64,000 nt of DNA from Xenorhabdus nematophila ATCC 19061 (GTDB taxonomy: Bacteria > Pseudomonadota > Gammaproteobacteria > Enterobacterales > Enterobacteriaceae), in NCBI RefSeq assembly GCF_000252955.1, contig NC_014228.1:930001-994000 (forward strand). Direction: 5' to 3'. The notes beneath the pieces were generated by a model. The model was not told where the DNA came from, searched no databases, and saw only the letters and a program-made list of their open reading frames with translations. Below are positions 20,418-31,330 of the stretch, piece after piece. Within the stretch, counting starts at the first letter, position 1. The number at the start of each line of letters is the position of its first letter. The translations under genes were made by a program, and so were the position numbers.

Positions 20418-21617
20418 TTATGCCAAGATTGTGCCTAATTGGAAAATAGGCAGATACATAGCCAGTAATAATAAGCCAACAATCAATGCCATTATTATCA
20501 TCAATAAAGGTTCAAGTAATTGCACTAAACTATCAGCAAGATTGATGGATTTTTCTTGATACCATTTTGCAAGATTAAACAAAAACAATTCTAATTCGCC
20601 TGATTCTTCACCAACCATAATAAATTGCTGACATAGCGAAGGAAAATGTGGTGTTTTTTTTAACGCGTCACTCATTGGAATTCCTTGTTGAATTTGTCTG
20701 TGAAGATTTTTTACGCCAGCGATAAAAACGGGATGATGAGTAGCATTTAGGGCACACTCCAATCCTGCGGTTAATGTTAACCCGGCTTTCTGTGTCATAA
20801 ATAGGATATGAAATATCTGGGTGGTTTGTTGATAAATGGTTAGTTGCTTAAAAAGAGGGAGCCTCAGAATGAGCATTTTTTCTTTTATTGGCACTATAGA
20901 AAAGTGCTTACGTAGCCATAGATAACCCGTTAGCAATATAAATATTATTAATAACGTGAATAAACCATGATGGATTAAAAAATCAGATCCCGATAAAACC
21001 CATTGCGTTAACAAGGGCAGAGTGGCATTAAACGAAGAGTAGACTTGTCGGAATTCGGGTAAAACAAAAATCAACATTAGAAGAATAACCAATAGAGTTA
21101 CAAAAGCGACAATCAAAGGATAACGATAAGCCTTTTGAATTTTCTTCTGTAACATATTTTGTTGCTCTAATTGAGAGATAATTAATTGGCAACAATTTTC
21201 AAGCTGGCCTGTTTGTTCCCCGACAGCAATAATTTGGCAGAATAAAGGAGAAAATAACTTTGGATAGTATGCCAAGGTTGAAGAGAAAGATTCCCCTTGG
21301 CTAATTTTTTGGATCATATCCTTTAATACACATCGCCAGAGAGCAAGTTTGCAGTCTTGCAGCAATATAATTAATCCTCGTAAGAGGGGAATGCCTGATG
21401 TGAGTAATGTACTTAACTGATGAATGAAATGTTGGCGATAAGTCATTTCCTTTTCACGATAATGAATCATCCTTTTACATTTAATAGAATAAGGTTGCAG
21501 ATCGAGATAGCTTAATTGCTGGAATATATTTTTTTTACTGTAACCAATACTCTCTCCTGTTATAGCCCTTCCTTTATTATTAATGGCTTGCCACTGATAA
21601 ATATATTCTATCTTCAT
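20418..21617 (-). CDS. hofC: Type IV pilus inner-membrane platform protein (PilC/GspF family)
   Basis: HofC is the inner-membrane platform of a type IV pilus or pseudopilus assembly machine. The 399-residue protein has two repeated GspF domains and three hydrophobic segments (about 168-190 VAFVTLLVILLMLIFVLP, 215-240, and 370-395 LLEPLLMIIMALIVGLLLLAM). Typical motifs are QLSTLLTSGIPLLRGL, IIAVGEQTGQLE and FIMVGEESGELE. Its ATG overlaps the hofB stop (ATGA). Whether the pilus works is unknown; only the hofB, hofC and ppdD part is present in the window. Confidence 0.9.
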   Translation of the reverse strand: MKIEYIYQWQAINNKGRAITGESIGYSKKNIFQQLSYLDLQPYSIKCKRMIHYREKEMTYRQHFIHQLSTLLTSGIPLLRGLIILLQDCKLALWRCVLKDMIQKISQGESFSSTLAYYPKLFSPLFCQIIAVGEQTGQLENCCQLIISQLEQQNMLQKKIQKAYRYPLIVAFVTLLVILLMLIFVLPEFRQVYSSFNATLPLLTQWVLSGSDFLIHHGLFTLLIIFILLTGYLWLRKHFSIVPIKEKMLILRLPLFKQLTIYQQTTQIFHILFMTQKAGLTLTAGLECALNATHHPVFIAGVKNLHRQIQQGIPMSDALKKTPHFPSLCQQFIMVGEESGELELFLFNLAKWYQEKSINLADSLVQLLEPLLMIIMALIVGLLLLAMYLPIFQLGTILA

Positions 21618-23119
21618 ACCGTTTCATGCCCTGTAATCTGGTAAATTTCTTCAAGGGTAGTTATTCCTTTTTCTACAAATCTTATCCCTGATGAAAAAAG
21701 TGTTGAATCCAGTTGTTGGGTGAGTAAATGTGAGAGATTGTTAGCTGAACATTCAAATAGGGCTTGCTGAAGTTCGGAGTTAACCTCAAGAAATTCATAG
21801 ATTGCAGCTCTGCCATAATAACCAGAAAAACAGTGGTCGCAACCAACCGCGTTCCACTTCTTTAATGCTATGGAAGGTGGATTATTAATAATATTAGGGA
21901 TAGTAGTAAGTGTGCTGTCTTGCTGGCGACAGTGAGGACAAAGTTTACGTACCAATCGTTGGGCAATAACCAATTTCACACATGAGGCTGTGATATAATT
22001 AGAAATTCCCAAATTTTGCAGACGGGATAAGGTATCAATAGTCGAGTTAGTATGCAGTGTTGATAAAACCAAGTGGCCTGTTTGCGCCGCTTTCATGGAT
22101 ATCTCAGCCGTTTCATTGTCACGGATCTCGCCAACCATGATGATATCGGGATCTTGACGTAATAATGCTCTAAGGATTTTGGCAAAATCGAGTCCAATTT
22201 TGTTATTCACAGGTGTTTGGTTAATGCCATTCAAAGGAATTTCTACAGGATCTTCAACACTACAGATATTCTTTTTGGCTTGATTTAAATATTGCAGACA
22301 ACTGTAGAGAGTAACCGTTTTTCCACTGCCTGTTGGGCCGGTGACTAAAATTATGCCCTGTGGTAGATTGATCTTCTGTTTTAAAAGTTGTAATTGTGAT
22401 TCAGACAGGCCGAGTTGTTCCAGGGATAGTTGGTGTATAGTATTTAAAATACGTAAAACGACCTTCTCCCCATGTAATGTTGGTAGTGTAGATATACGTA
22501 TTGCATAGTTATTCTGATTGTCATTCCAGTCAAATTGCCCATCTTGCGGCAGACGTTTTTCAGCAATATTGAGTTTTGCCATGATTTTCAAGCGTGCAGG
22601 AATACTTGCATTCATTTGAGGTGGCGGAGTCTGCATAATATGTAGTATTCCATCTACCCGAATACGTATTTGATAACTATATTGGGAAGGTTCAAAGTGA
22701 ATGTCTGAGGCTCTTTTTTGTATTGCAGTTAATATCGCTTGATTAATTAATTGAATAACAGGCGTATCTATATCTTCATCGCGGATATTATTAGTTTCTA
22801 TTGTATGATGATTGAGATAGTTAGTATTCTGTTTTTCTATATGGTAGGGTTGCATATCATTACTTTCTGCACAGTAAATTTCCTTTGATGTCTGAAGTGA
22901 TCCCTGTTCCATCATAGATTCTATTTTTGCCTGTGGCCAAATATTTATATTTACAATCAAACCAGAAACAAAACGCAATGCAGCTATGAAATCTTCGTTA
23001 GGGGATTTACTACAAGCAATAGTAATAGTATGGTGGTCTTTTTTTAGGATAATAACCTGATGCTGTTGACACAGATCTACTATCTCTCTTTCCATTAACA
23101 GATTTTCCTTGTTTACCAT
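21614..23119 (-). CDS. hofB: Type IV pilus assembly ATPase (PilB/GspE family)
   Basis: HofB is the hexameric ATPase that drives pilin assembly. The 501-residue protein has a degenerate N-terminal domain, then the GspE core: IHFEPS, Walker A LVTGPTGSGKTVTLYSCLQY, the Asp box SVEDPVEIPLNGINQ, Walker B PDIIMVGEIRDNETAEI, the His box TGHLVLSTLHTNSTID, and the four-Cys zinc element CPHC with CDHC near the C-terminus. AAGGAT precedes the ATG at 23119. It lies between ppdD and hofC in the standard order. Confidence 0.93.
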   Translation of the reverse strand: MVNKENLLMEREIVDLCQQHQVIILKKDHHTITIACSKSPNEDFIAALRFVSGLIVNINIWPQAKIESMMEQGSLQTSKEIYCAESNDMQPYHIEKQNTNYLNHHTIETNNIRDEDIDTPVIQLINQAILTAIQKRASDIHFEPSQYSYQIRIRVDGILHIMQTPPPQMNASIPARLKIMAKLNIAEKRLPQDGQFDWNDNQNNYAIRISTLPTLHGEKVVLRILNTIHQLSLEQLGLSESQLQLLKQKINLPQGIILVTGPTGSGKTVTLYSCLQYLNQAKKNICSVEDPVEIPLNGINQTPVNNKIGLDFAKILRALLRQDPDIIMVGEIRDNETAEISMKAAQTGHLVLSTLHTNSTIDTLSRLQNLGISNYITASCVKLVIAQRLVRKLCPHCRQQDSTLTTIPNIINNPPSIALKKWNAVGCDHCFSGYYGRAAIYEFLEVNSELQQALFECSANNLSHLLTQQLDSTLFSSGIRFVEKGITTLEEIYQITGHETV

Positions 23120-23229
23120 TAATTATATCCTTCTTTTAAAATACGATTATGTTGAGTATAACTTGAGAAGTATCAGTTATATTAATTTTGCTTGTAAAAT
23201 TTTTAATAAGTATATTTGATTGATATTTT

Positions 23230-23652
23230 TTAAAATTTAAATGTTTGCTGACATTTTAGCTTTAATGATTCATTTTCGGATTCACATGTGGTTTTCCATT
23301 GAGTAATGCCTGTTTTAGTATCCTGAGTCGGTTTTAAAATTGCGTTCAGGCCACTAAGATTTTGCTGGCCTGTGATTATTATTTCTCCCTCCTTTACTGA
23401 TATGGTGCTGATATAGCGACTATTATGATCTGATGGAATGGAAACTTGACCAGAATTACACTCTTTATAATTTTCTGTTTCAAAGTGACAAAGCTCTACG
23501 CCAGATTTATAAGGCAAAATAGCTTGTAACATATCAGTCAATGCTGCTTTTTGGATATATCCCTGATAACTGGGAATACCAATTGCACCCAGAATAGAGA
23601 CAATTGCCATAACAACCATCACTTCTACTAATGTGAATCCTTTTTGGTTCAT
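23230..23652 (-). CDS. ppdD: Type IV major pilin-like protein
   Basis: The 140-residue product begins with a five-residue leader and the prepilin peptidase site G/FTLVEVMVVMAIVSILGAIG, then a pilin alpha helix and YQGYIQKAALTDML. Three or more Cys near the C-terminal half could form the usual pilin disulfide loop. It is the first gene of the ppdD-hofB-hofC set. In E. coli nadC follows ppdD; here it is missing. No prepilin peptidase is in the window. Confidence 0.92.
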   Translation of the reverse strand: MNQKGFTLVEVMVVMAIVSILGAIGIPSYQGYIQKAALTDMLQAILPYKSGVELCHFETENYKECNSGQVSIPSDHNSRYISTISVKEGEIIITGQQNLSGLNAILKPTQDTKTGITQWKTTCESENESLKLKCQQTFKF

Positions 23653-24022
23653 TGTTATTCCTTTTTAGTTCACTGTTATATCTGATTGCAGATATACTCA
23701 TTATCTTTCAAATTGCTGTTTTGCCATTGAATGGCAACCTGAAATTGATTGGGTATAAATGCTGACGTCAATAAGAATGAAGAAAATAGGAAAAAATAAA
23801 AGAACCTCAATAATATTTATGGAATAGGTCCGAAGAAATAATTTTGTGTTACATTTTTTGCAAAAAATTTTTCGAGTCTGTCTGCAAATAATAAAACAGC
23901 AGAAATCTTCGGCGATTGATGGTGTTAGCATGCTAACCTGTGGCTTTTTAAGAGATCGCGTTTCTTCAGTGAATACTGGTTATGCTGGAATGGTGATGAA
24001 CTATATAGGGGGAATAAAAAGG
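23653..24022. other. Divergent intergenic region, ppdD/ampD
   Basis: About 370 AT-rich bases where E. coli has nadC. It holds a perfect 14-bp palindrome TTTTTTGCAAAAAA at 23854-23867. The frame upstream of ampD stays open back to 23846, but the extra 59 codons have no resemblance to AmpD. No nadC remnant was recognised. Confidence 0.5.
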
Positions 24023-24565
24023 ATGAAACTGCATGAAGGGTGGATTGGTGTTGCAAGAAAAGTGATATCTCCACATTGTGATTGGCGTCCGGAAGGTGAA
24101 ATTCCGTCATTGCTGGTCATTCATAACATCAGTTTACCTCCCAATAAATTTGGAGGTCCCTATATTGACCAATTATTTACGGGAACACTGAATCCAAATG
24201 AAGACCCTTTCTTTGATGAGATAAAGCACCTACGTGTTTCTGCTCATTGCTTGATCCGGCGTGATGGGGAAATTGTACAGTACGTTCCTTTCGATAAAAG
24301 AGCGTGGCATGCAGGTGTTTCCTGCTACTGTGACCGTGAGAAATGTAATGATTTCTCAATAGGCATTGAGTTGGAGGGGTCGGATTATGAGGCGTTTACT
24401 GAAATTCAATACATTAAGCTGGCAGAAGTGACTGAGCTTCTGATCAGCCAATATCCGGATATCCGCGGTAATATCACGGGGCACAGTGATATCGCTCCGG
24501 GCAGAAAGACCGATCCAGGACCTTATTTTTATTGGGAACATTATCAACAACTGTTGAAGGAGTAA
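24023..24565 (+). CDS. ampD: 1,6-anhydro-N-acetylmuramyl-L-alanine amidase AmpD
   Basis: AmpD is the cytoplasmic zinc amidase of peptidoglycan recycling; its loss derepresses AmpR-controlled beta-lactamases. The start was set at ATG 24023 (MKLHEGWIGVARKVISPHCD), which aligns with E. coli and has GGGGGA nine bases upstream, giving 180 residues. Zinc ligands are visible in LLVIHNISLPP, in TGHSDIAPG and in KTDPGPYF. SAHCLIRRDGEIVQYVPFDK and NDFSIGIELEGSDY also match. ampE follows after six bases. Confidence 0.95.
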   Translation: MKLHEGWIGVARKVISPHCDWRPEGEIPSLLVIHNISLPPNKFGGPYIDQLFTGTLNPNEDPFFDEIKHLRVSAHCLIRRDGEIVQYVPFDKRAWHAGVSCYCDREKCNDFSIGIELEGSDYEAFTEIQYIKLAEVTELLISQYPDIRGNITGHSDIAPGRKTDPGPYFYWEHYQQLLKE

Positions 24566-24571
24566 GTTGGA

Positions 24572-25441
24572 ATGACTCTCTTTATTCTATTGTTAATACT
24601 GGCATGGGAACGTGTTTTTAAGATGGGGCACCATTGGCAGTTGGAGCATTATTTATCTCCATTGTTTGCCAGAATAACATTTTATTCATTATGGGGCAGT
24701 CTGGGTATGAGTGCCCTGATTGCTTTTTTGACGTGGAAATTGATTGAAATCTCTGGCTCTGTTGTTTTTGGTATTCCAGCAATTTTGCTTAGTATTATTA
24801 TTAGCCTGTTATGTATTGGTGCCGGAGAGTTTCGTCGTGATTATCGCAGCTATATTCAGGCCATACGGCAGGATGATCCAGAACAACAAAACCATTATTT
24901 TGCTCGCTTGACCCTGATTCAGGGAACATTACACGATGCTGCACGTTCTGATGTCACAAAAGAAGAGCGGTTACGCGAAATACAGAATGCCTTAATCTGG
25001 GTAAATTTTCGCTATTATCTCGCCCCCATTTTTTGGTTGATTGTGCTGGGGAAATTGGGTCCTGCTATTCTGATGGGGTATGGTTTTCTTAGGGCTTATC
25101 AAGGATGGCTGGCACAATACGCAACTGCGGTGCAGAGAGCGCAATCAGGAGTTGATGGCATATTGCATTGGTTAGATTGGCTTCCGGCGCGTTTAGCGGG
25201 TATTGCTTATGCTCTGTTGGGCCATGGTGAAAAAGCCTTGCCAGCCTGGATTGCATCGCTTAGCGACTTACGGACATCGCAATATAAGGTAATAAGCCAA
25301 TTAGCTCAGTTTGCTTTAAGCAAAGATCCACACCTCAACCCGATAGAAACGCCAGTCGCAGCGGTAACATTAGCTAAAAAAGCGACGTTTACGATTGTGA
25401 TTATTGTTGCATTGTTAACGATTTATGGCGCGTTAATTTAA
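24572..25441 (+). CDS. ampE: Inner membrane protein AmpE, regulatory partner of AmpD
   Basis: AmpE is a polytopic inner-membrane protein encoded behind ampD and linked to beta-lactamase regulation; its biochemical role is not firmly known. The 289 residues (E. coli 284) begin MTLFILLLILAWERVFKMG and include EFRRDYRSYIQAIRQDD, NALIWVNFRYYLAPIFW and a hydrophobic C-terminus (FTIVIIVALLTIYGALI). Four or so membrane segments are apparent. aroP, which follows in E. coli, is absent. Confidence 0.93.
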   Translation: MTLFILLLILAWERVFKMGHHWQLEHYLSPLFARITFYSLWGSLGMSALIAFLTWKLIEISGSVVFGIPAILLSIIISLLCIGAGEFRRDYRSYIQAIRQDDPEQQNHYFARLTLIQGTLHDAARSDVTKEERLREIQNALIWVNFRYYLAPIFWLIVLGKLGPAILMGYGFLRAYQGWLAQYATAVQRAQSGVDGILHWLDWLPARLAGIAYALLGHGEKALPAWIASLSDLRTSQYKVISQLAQFALSKDPHLNPIETPVAAVTLAKKATFTIVIIVALLTIYGALI

Positions 25442-25865
25442 TAATAAGGATAGGAGACTGGTTGAGTAAGTAGGGTTTCCTATCTTTTAAATAAGAGTGC
25501 GTTTTTGTTTCTTTGTTTTTTATTCTTTTTGAGGCAATTAAAGTCACTATTTTTACTTATGTATGCGTTTGCTAAATGTTAAATCCTATCAAATTGACCT
25601 ACTTTAAAATCCCTTTTGGTTATAATTTTCTGATAAAATTTAAAATAATTTGTTAAAATTTGCAGATTTTTATGATTTGGCTCAAGGTCTTTATAGACAG
25701 CTGGTGAATACTTTGTTACTTTAAGACCCTGTACTTTAAATTGGTATGACCAATTGACTATAATCCAGTTAGATAGAATTTGTTGACCGAGATTGGTCAA
25801 TTAAATTCTGGTTATCAGGATGTAGTCCTAAGCAACATTTACTCATTGAATGGCTTACAGCAGAC
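25442..25865 (+). promoter_or_regulatory. pdhR promoter region with PdhR operator
   Basis: About 424 AT-rich bases upstream of pdhR. AATTGGTATGACCAATT at 25739-25755 is a perfect palindrome around the known PdhR motif ATTGGTnnnACCAAT. TATAAT at 25759-25764 lies just behind it, so the operator would overlap the promoter spacer. A second dyad TTGACCGAGATTGGTCAA at 25783-25800 has the same GACC/GGTC halves with wider spacing. Autoregulation by PdhR and release by pyruvate, as in E. coli, is inferred. aroP of E. coli is missing here. Confidence 0.85.
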
Positions 25866-26630
25866 ATGGCCTATAGCAAGATTCGCCAACCAAAGTTATC
25901 AGATGTGATTGAGCAACGTCTTGAACAGCTCATTCTCGAAGGCTCGCTACGCCCGGGAGAAAAACTGTTGCCTGAGCGTGAACTAGCGAAGCAGTTTGAA
26001 GTATCACGTCCTTCATTACGCGAAGCTATTCAAAAACTGGAAGCCAAAGGCTTTCTTTTCCGTCGTCAAGGGGGAGGAACTTTCGTGCAGAACAATCTGT
26101 GGCAAAGTTTCAGTGACCCACTTGCTCAACTTATTGCAGAAAATCACGAATCCCAATTCGATCTCCTCGAAGCGCGACATGCGTTAGAAGGTATTGCGGC
26201 TTATTACGCAGCCCTTAGGGGAACCGATGAAGATTTTAAACGCATTGAGCAAAGCCATCTTGCTATTCAGAAAGCTCAGCAAAGTGGTGATGTCAATGTG
26301 GAATCTGATGCAGTCCTGCAATATCAGCTTGTTGTTACGGAAGCTGCCCACAACGTGGTGTTACTGCATTTATTACGCTGTATGATCCCTATGTTAGAAC
26401 AAAATATCAGGCGTAATTTTGAGTTCATCTATACCCGTAAAGAAATGTTGGCAGCTGTTAGTGACCACAGAGCTGAAATTTTTCGCTCTATCATGGCGAG
26501 AGAACCGGAAAAAGCCCGTGAGGCTTCTCATCGCCATTTGGCCTTTATTGAAGAAGTTTTATTGGATCTGACTCGTGAACACACCCGTCGTGAGTGTTCA
26601 CTGAGGTGGCTCCAGCAACATCAGGAATAA
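25866..26630 (+). CDS. pdhR: Pyruvate-sensing GntR-type repressor PdhR
   Basis: PdhR represses the pyruvate dehydrogenase operon and releases DNA when pyruvate binds. The 254 residues equal E. coli in length. The N-terminal GntR winged helix is clear ([61 protein letters not shown]), followed by the FCD ligand domain with [32 protein letters not shown] and [13 protein letters not shown]. It heads pdhR-aceE-aceF-lpd and has its operator directly upstream. Confidence 0.97.
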   Translation: MAYSKIRQPKLSDVIEQRLEQLILEGSLRPGEKLLPERELAKQFEVSRPSLREAIQKLEAKGFLFRRQGGGTFVQNNLWQSFSDPLAQLIAENHESQFDLLEARHALEGIAAYYAALRGTDEDFKRIEQSHLAIQKAQQSGDVNVESDAVLQYQLVVTEAAHNVVLLHLLRCMIPMLEQNIRRNFEFIYTRKEMLAAVSDHRAEIFRSIMAREPEKAREASHRHLAFIEEVLLDLTREHTRRECSLRWLQQHQE

Positions 26631-26869
26631 GAGCCTGTCCTTTGGGGCGTCATTGATAAATCAAACTCCCGAACGGGTAGGTTCTAAACTTGACTGTACA
26701 GATCCTGACTGCTGCGTTTGTACAGTTCGTCAACTCTTTACCCAAGAGTTTTAGCAGCAACATATAGCAGGGCCTATCTTCCGGTCATAACAGGCAGTTC
26801 GTCAAAGTGGATGACCAGAAGATAGGCTCCAACAACCATTAGAAATAGATAACAGATAAGGAATACACC
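26631..26869 (+). promoter_or_regulatory. Structured aceE leader with three inverted repeats
   Basis: The 239 bases between pdhR and aceE contain several dyads on +. CTGTACA (26694-26700) is repeated inverted as TGTACAG near 26719-26725. TGCTGC (26710-26715) pairs with GCAGCA (26754-26759) around AACTCTT/AAGAGTT (26732-26738 and 26744-26750). A 17-bp stem with one mismatch joins 26772-26788 to 26811-26827. These could be processing, attenuation or stability elements; the function is unknown. Confidence 0.55.
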
Positions 26870-29533
<2,664 letters not shown>

Positions 29534-29546
29534 GAGGTAAAGAGTA

Positions 29547-31106
29547 ATGTCTATTGAAATTAACGTACCTGATATTGGTGCAGATGAAGTTGAAGTTACC
29601 GAAATCATGGTAAAAGTGGGTGACACTGTAGAAGCAGAACAGTCACTGATCACGGTTGAAGGTGACAAGGCTTCCATGGAAGTCCCATCTCCTCAGGCTG
29701 GTGTGGTTAAAGAGATCAAAATTGCGGTTGGCGATAAAGTTGAAACCGGCAAACTTATCATGGTTTTTGAATCCGCAAACGGTGCAGCAGAAGCTGTTGC
29801 TCTTGCGGCAGCTCCAGCAGCGGCTGAAAGCAAAGAAGTTAATGTACCGGATATCGGTGGTGACGAAGTTGAAGTTACCGAAATCATGGTAAAGGTCGGT
29901 GATACCATCACTGAAGAGCAGTCTTTGATCACGGTTGAAGGTGACAAGGCTTCTATGGAAGTGCCTGCGCCATTCGCGGGTACTGTGAAAGAGATCAAAA
30001 TCGCGGCTGGCGACAAAGTCAAAACCGGCTCTCTGATCATGGTATTTGAAGTTACGGGCGCAGCACCGGCGGTAGCGCTGGCAGCGGCTCCTGCGGTAGC
30101 ATCTGCTCCTGCGATAGCATCTGAGAAAGCAGCGCCTGCCGCAAGCCAGCCAGCAGAAGGTAAAAACGAATTCGCGGAAAATGACGCTTACATTCATGCA
30201 ACTCCGGTAATCCGTCGTCTGGCTCGTGAGTTTGGTGTAAACCTGGCTAAAGTCAAAGGCACGGGTCGTAAAGGCCGTATCCTGCGTGAAGACGTTCAGG
30301 CTTACGTGAAAGATGCGATCAAACGTGCGGAAGCAGCACCTGCTGCTGCGGGCGGTGGTCTGCCGGGTATGCTGCCTTGGCCAAAAGTTGATTTCAGCAA
30401 ATTTGGTGAAATCGAAGAAGTTGAAATGAGTCGTATCCAGAAAATCTCCGGGGCGAACCTGAGCCGTAACTGGGTCATGATCCCTCATGTTAATTTGTTC
30501 GACGAAGCGGATATCACTGAAGTTGAAGAATTCCGTAAACAGCAGAACAAAGAAGTTGAGAAGAAACAGCTGGATGTGAAGATCACTCCGCTGGTATTCG
30601 TCATGAAAGCGGCTGCGAAAGCACTGGAAGCCATGCCTCGCTTCAACAGCTCCATCTCTGAAGATGGCCAGAAGCTGATCCTGAAAAAATACGTTAACAT
30701 CGGTATCGCGGTTGATACGCCTAATGGTCTGGTTGTTCCTGTATTCAAGGACGTCAACAAGAAAGGCATCGTGGAATTGTCCAGAGAACTGGCTGAAGTT
30801 TCCAAGAAAGCACGTGCCGGTAAGTTGACTGCTTCTGACATGCAGGGTGGTTGTTTCACCATTTCCAGCCTGGGTGGTATCGGTACTACCGGTTTTGCAC
30901 CAATTGTGAATGCGCCAGAAGTGGCAATCATGGGTCTGTCTCGTTCTTCCATGAAACCCGTCTGGAATGGCAAGGAATTCGTTCCTCGTCTGATTCTGCC
31001 AATGTCCCTGTCTTTCGACCACCGTGTGATTGACGGAGCAGATGGTGCGCGCTTCATCACTTATATTAATCAGTTGATGAGCGACATGCGCCGTTTGGTG
31101 ATGTAA
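29547..31106 (+). CDS. aceF: Dihydrolipoyl acetyltransferase (E2), two lipoyl domains
   Basis: AceF forms the E2 core of pyruvate dehydrogenase and moves acetyl groups to CoA. The 519 residues are shorter than E. coli (630) because there are two lipoyl domains rather than three: about 2-75 with lipoyl Lys41 and 96-170 with Lys134, both in GDKASMEVP. Ala/Pro linkers follow. The E1/E3-binding domain lies near 217-255 ([20 protein letters not shown]). The catalytic domain has [20 protein letters not shown] and the DHRVIDG motif with His492 and Asp496. The two lipoyl repeats are also very similar in DNA. Confidence 0.97.
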   Translation: MSIEINVPDIGADEVEVTEIMVKVGDTVEAEQSLITVEGDKASMEVPSPQAGVVKEIKIAVGDKVETGKLIMVFESANGAAEAVALAAAPAAAESKEVNVPDIGGDEVEVTEIMVKVGDTITEEQSLITVEGDKASMEVPAPFAGTVKEIKIAAGDKVKTGSLIMVFEVTGAAPAVALAAAPAVASAPAIASEKAAPAASQPAEGKNEFAENDAYIHATPVIRRLAREFGVNLAKVKGTGRKGRILREDVQAYVKDAIKRAEAAPAAAGGGLPGMLPWPKVDFSKFGEIEEVEMSRIQKISGANLSRNWVMIPHVNLFDEADITEVEEFRKQQNKEVEKKQLDVKITPLVFVMKAAAKALEAMPRFNSSISEDGQKLILKKYVNIGIAVDTPNGLVVPVFKDVNKKGIVELSRELAEVSKKARAGKLTASDMQGGCFTISSLGGIGTTGFAPIVNAPEVAIMGLSRSSMKPVWNGKEFVPRLILPMSLSFDHRVIDGADGARFITYINQLMSDMRRLVM

Positions 31107-31112
31107 TGCAAA

Positions 31113-31131
31113 GGCCGGTGAATAGCCGGCC
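31113..31131 (+). terminator. GC hairpin after aceF
   Basis: GGCCGG (31113-31118) and CCGGCC (31126-31131) form a short strong stem seven bases after the aceF stop. There is no T tract, so it may be an RNA-stability or partial termination element between aceF and lpd rather than a full terminator. Confidence 0.4.
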
Positions 31132-31199
31132 TGACAATTACTACAGTGACAGGTATTTTCATCTTGCATCTGGCAGGTTGGGATTTCTGTCACGTTAAC

Positions 31200-31330
31200 G
31201 CGCTTTTCAGGTTATTTACAATTCTGTAAACTGCTCGCGGTGTGTACGTCCCGGTGGAATATGGTTTTTTTACCCGAAATACGAAGGGTATTTTCGTCTG
31301 ACCCGCCGGACAAACAATTAAGAGGTCATG
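31200..31330 (+). promoter_or_regulatory. lpd upstream region
   Basis: The aceF-lpd gap contains a perfect dyad TTTACAATTCTGTAAA at 31215-31230 and, nearer lpd, an AGAGG ribosome site at 31321-31325. In E. coli lpd has its own promoter because E3 also serves 2-oxoglutarate dehydrogenase and glycine cleavage. A separate promoter here is likely, but no -35/-10 pair was certain. Confidence 0.35.

Noticed and set aside
23846..24022. 59-codon N-terminal extension of ampD
   Set aside because: AmpD is cytoplasmic and its homologues start at the equivalent of 24023, where a suitable ribosome site exists.
25579..25800. 73-codon open frame on - upstream of pdhR
   Set aside because: It covers the PdhR operator and promoter and has no ribosome site or homology that I recognise.
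29547..30060. Lipoyl repeats of aceF as a mobile or satellite repeat
   Set aside because: They are explained by the duplicated lipoyl domains of the protein.
29643..31193. 516-codon open frame on - opposite aceF
   Set aside because: It is a shadow of the codon-biased, repeat-rich aceF, with no recognisable protein features.
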